DNA of 13,808 nt from GCA-002841655 sp964446775 (GTDB taxonomy: Bacteria; Patescibacteriota; Patescibacteriia; Patescibacteriales; UBA12465), in contig CAYURA010000024.1 of NCBI GenBank assembly GCA_964446775.1, forward strand, positions 1-13,808, read 5' to 3'. The position numbers and the translations under genes were made by a program. Each line of letters starts with the position of its first letter. Position 1 is the stretch's first letter. A model generated the notes under the pieces. The model had not been told where the DNA came from, did not search any database, and saw only the letters and a list, made by a program, of their open reading frames with translations. Below, piece after piece: positions 12,519 to 13,808 of the stretch.

Positions 12519-12893
12519 TTAGTGAAAATTCTTATTTATTAATTCATCCCATTTTAATTGTATTTTTTGACGGATCTCATTATCAGGTTTCTCGAGCCCA
12601 TTGGTAAACCAAAGTTTTAAATTATAAAATCCATCTCTTTCTATTCCGTGTCTTTCAAAGGATGATTGTTTAAAAGATATCCTAGCTCCATCTAAACCAT
12701 TACTAATAACCGGGATTCCGGCTTCCGCTGTTTCATTAAAAAAACGTTCTTTACAAAAGTTGCGATCTATAACATCAAGTCCCAAATCTTTTAAACAAGT
12801 TTGAAATTCTTCTATTGTAGACCAAACTTTTTCTAAAGAATCTTCAGCCTTTTCTTTATTTGTCTCTAATGGATTGTTTAAAAATTCATTCAT
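12519..12893 (-). CDS. Hypothetical protein, 124 aa, unrecognised
   Basis: No family recognised. Soluble and cytosolic: no signal peptide or membrane segment. The first 40 residues are charged and helical (KEKAEDSLEKVWSTIEEFQ). The middle (ETAEAGIPVISNGLDGARIS, about 54-73) is followed by FERHGIERDGFYNLKLWFTN (about 79-98) and a helical, lysine-rich end. Two cysteines (33 and 47). It lies between copies D and B of the dispersed repeat. A TATAAA box 6 nt and a TATTAT box 9 nt before the ATG at 12893 predict a leaderless or very short-leader transcript, with the palindrome just upstream. Confidence 0.7.
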   Translation of the reverse strand: MNEFLNNPLETNKEKAEDSLEKVWSTIEEFQTCLKDLGLDVIDRNFCKERFFNETAEAGIPVISNGLDGARISFKQSSFERHGIERDGFYNLKLWFTNGLEKPDNEIRQKIQLKWDELINKNFH

Positions 12894-12912
12894 AATAGAT
12901 TTATAATACTTC

Positions 12913-12926
12913 TCGTGCTAGCACGA
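12913..12926. repeat. 14-bp perfect palindrome upstream of the 124-aa gene
   Basis: TCGTGCTAGCACGA, identical to the copy at 12380-12393. It stands between repeat D and the -10 region (12900-12908) of the gene starting at 12893, the same arrangement as for the Janus-like gene. Surrounding bases are also shared (CTCGTGCTAGCACGATG). Confidence 0.8.
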
Positions 12927-12929
12927 TGT

Positions 12930-12963
12930 TGCGGAGAGGGTGGGACGATGTTGGAACGGTTTT
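12930..12963 (-). repeat. Dispersed repeat family, divergent copy D
   Basis: On the plus strand TGCGGAGAGGGTGGGACG, then ATGTTGGAACGGTTTTAG. The two ends agree with the other copies (TGCGG and TGGAAC-GTTTTA) while the middle is different. It begins 8 bp beyond the stop of the secreted six-cysteine protein gene. Confidence 0.55.
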
Positions 12964-12971
12964 AGCTAATA

Positions 12972-13694
12972 TTAATCACATTGAAGCATACCACTTTTAA
13001 CTTCCGGTTTTACCGAAAAAGATTCGGTTTCTTCAATACCGGCATCTCCATAAACCTTGGCCTTAATATAAAAACTTCCAGCACATTCGCTTTGAGTTAA
13101 TATAAAAGAATAATAGCCATCATTTTCCTGTTTTTCCTTAACCATTACCGGATTATCATTATCAACAACTTTCTTGAGAGAAATATATGCTAAGGCGTCA
13201 TTAATATTTAAAATTGGGCTAAAAATTTTTTTCAAATTTTCTTTAGATAATGGGCAATAAGTATTATTAATATTTACATAATATCGTATATCCGCACCAG
13301 GAAATACATGGTTAGTAAAGGAATAAAAATGAGCATCCGGAAAATTTGTATTAGCATTTATAGATAGCTCTTTAAAAAGTTTGGGATTTGAAGCCTCTTC
13401 TTCCGTTATATATATGTCACTATCTTTATCTATACCCGGCACTCCGCTATATATACTATTTTGGCTTAACAAATAAGGCTTTGGAGAAAGCCCTCCCACG
13501 CAATCATCTAAAGAAATGGTTGGACAATTATCACTAGCTGCTTCTCGACAATTAGTCGATAACGCTTTAGACTCCACTTTATAATTAGCTACATTAAAAT
13601 GAAAAATGTTAAAATTAGGAATTCCAAAAATTATTAAATAACCAGCTACAGAAATAATGATAGCTAAAGAAAAAAACAAAATTATTTTTTTCAT
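12972..13694 (-). CDS. Hypothetical secreted or membrane-anchored protein, 240 aa
   Basis: Residues 1-24 form a hydrophobic signal anchor (KKIILFFSLAIIISVAGYL), so the rest should be extracytoplasmic. Six cysteines at 49, 57, 65, 147, 204 and 239 are an even number and suit disulfides. The C-terminal part (about 165-235) alternates short beta-type strands (GYYSFILTQSECAGSFYIKA, then ESFSVKP), reminiscent of an immunoglobulin-like or fibronectin-like module. No named family is recognised and no catalytic motif is visible. The ATG at 13694 follows an extended -10 promoter. Copy D of the dispersed repeat starts 8 bp beyond the stop. Confidence 0.75.
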   Translation of the reverse strand: MKKIILFFSLAIIISVAGYLIIFGIPNFNIFHFNVANYKVESKALSTNCREAASDNCPTISLDDCVGGLSPKPYLLSQNSIYSGVPGIDKDSDIYITEEEASNPKLFKELSINANTNFPDAHFYSFTNHVFPGADIRYYVNINNTYCPLSKENLKKIFSPILNINDALAYISLKKVVDNDNPVMVKEKQENDGYYSFILTQSECAGSFYIKAKVYGDAGIEETESFSVKPEVKSGMLQCD

Positions 13695-13723
13695 AGATAT
13701 ATATTGATAAATTATATATTTAA

Positions 13724-13753
13724 ATTATATCATAGATAGGGATACTTTTGCAA
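13724..13753 (-). promoter_or_regulatory. Promoter of the secreted 240-aa protein gene
   Basis: On the minus strand TTGCAA (plus 13748-13753), an 18-nt spacer ending in TGA, and a perfect TATAAT (plus 13724-13729): an extended -10 promoter with a fair -35. The leader is about 22-24 nt, AT-rich, without a Shine-Dalgarno. The last 55 bases of the window hold nothing further I can name. Confidence 0.55.
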
Positions 13754-13808
13754 TAATTAACAAAAAACTGTAAAGGCAATATAGAAATGTCATAGTGGTG
13801 GGCAATTT

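Noticed and set aside
8257..12963. Calling the repeats canonical integron attC sites
   Set aside because: No clear GTTRRRY and RYYYAAC core pair at consistent positions and no integrase in the window; kept only as a hypothesis.
8257..12963. CRISPR array
   Set aside because: Copies are hundreds to thousands of bases apart, of variable length and with genes between them.

Overview
The window looks like a piece of an AT-rich genome of the Candidate Phyla Radiation (Patescibacteria) type. This is inferred from style, not from a marker gene. The signs are a threonyl-tRNA synthetase that lacks the N-terminal TGS domain, almost no Shine-Dalgarno sequences, several -10 boxes so close to the ATG that transcripts would be leaderless or nearly so, small secreted proteins with single N-terminal hydrophobic segments, and many short unknown genes. 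No rRNA, tRNA or CRISPR array was found.

Layout. (1) 1-6700, mostly ordinary genes: the end of a terminator (21-36), thrS (+, 115-1851), a compact hypothetical gene with its own strong terminator (-, 1887-2330), a secreted C39-like cysteine peptidase (-, 2441-3340) downstream of a secreted four-domain Kazal inhibitor (-, 3400-4323), a DUF389 membrane protein (+, 4609-5310) and, stop-to-stop with it, a class II DNA photolyase (-, 5312-6667). (2) 6700-8070, a mobile-DNA patch: a small ORF, a 66-nt structured RNA or terminator, a 224-bp MITE-like element with 28-bp inverted ends and a 6-7 bp target duplication (7076-7299), and a complete IS1595-family (IS1016-like) element (7332-8068) whose transposase frame carries a stop at codon 4. 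(3) 8070-13700, an accessory strip with every recognisable gene on the minus strand: a toxin-like remnant, an AbiE type IV toxin-antitoxin pair, a histidine phosphatase, a BRO-N/DinD-like gene broken by two nonsense codons, a Janus/Ocnus (PHPT1-like) protein, an unknown 124-aa protein and a secreted six-cysteine protein.

The most interesting feature is in region 3. Each gene or operon is followed, 7 to 233 bases after its stop, by a member of one family of short GC-rich repeats (A 8257-8348, E 9942-9986, F 10711-10738, C 11946-11970, B 12397-12489, D 12930-12963). Read on the plus strand they share TGCGG at one end and usually GCTGGAACCG or a close variant at the other. A and B are long, clearly homologous and foldable. 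Two of the junctions also carry the perfect palindrome TCGTGCTAGCACGA just upstream of the next gene. A same-strand series of small, unrelated or defence-type genes, each followed by a variable structured repeat, looks like a cassette array of integron style. Canonical attC core sites are not visible, so the mechanism stays open.

Functional links. The Kazal inhibitor and C39 peptidase probably share a transcript interrupted by a perfect 14-bp hairpin, and both should act outside the cytoplasmic membrane. The Kazal gene contains an exact 212-bp duplication, a sign of very recent domain doubling. AbiEi and AbiEii overlap and share a good promoter with an inverted repeat at the likely start site, as expected for autoregulation.
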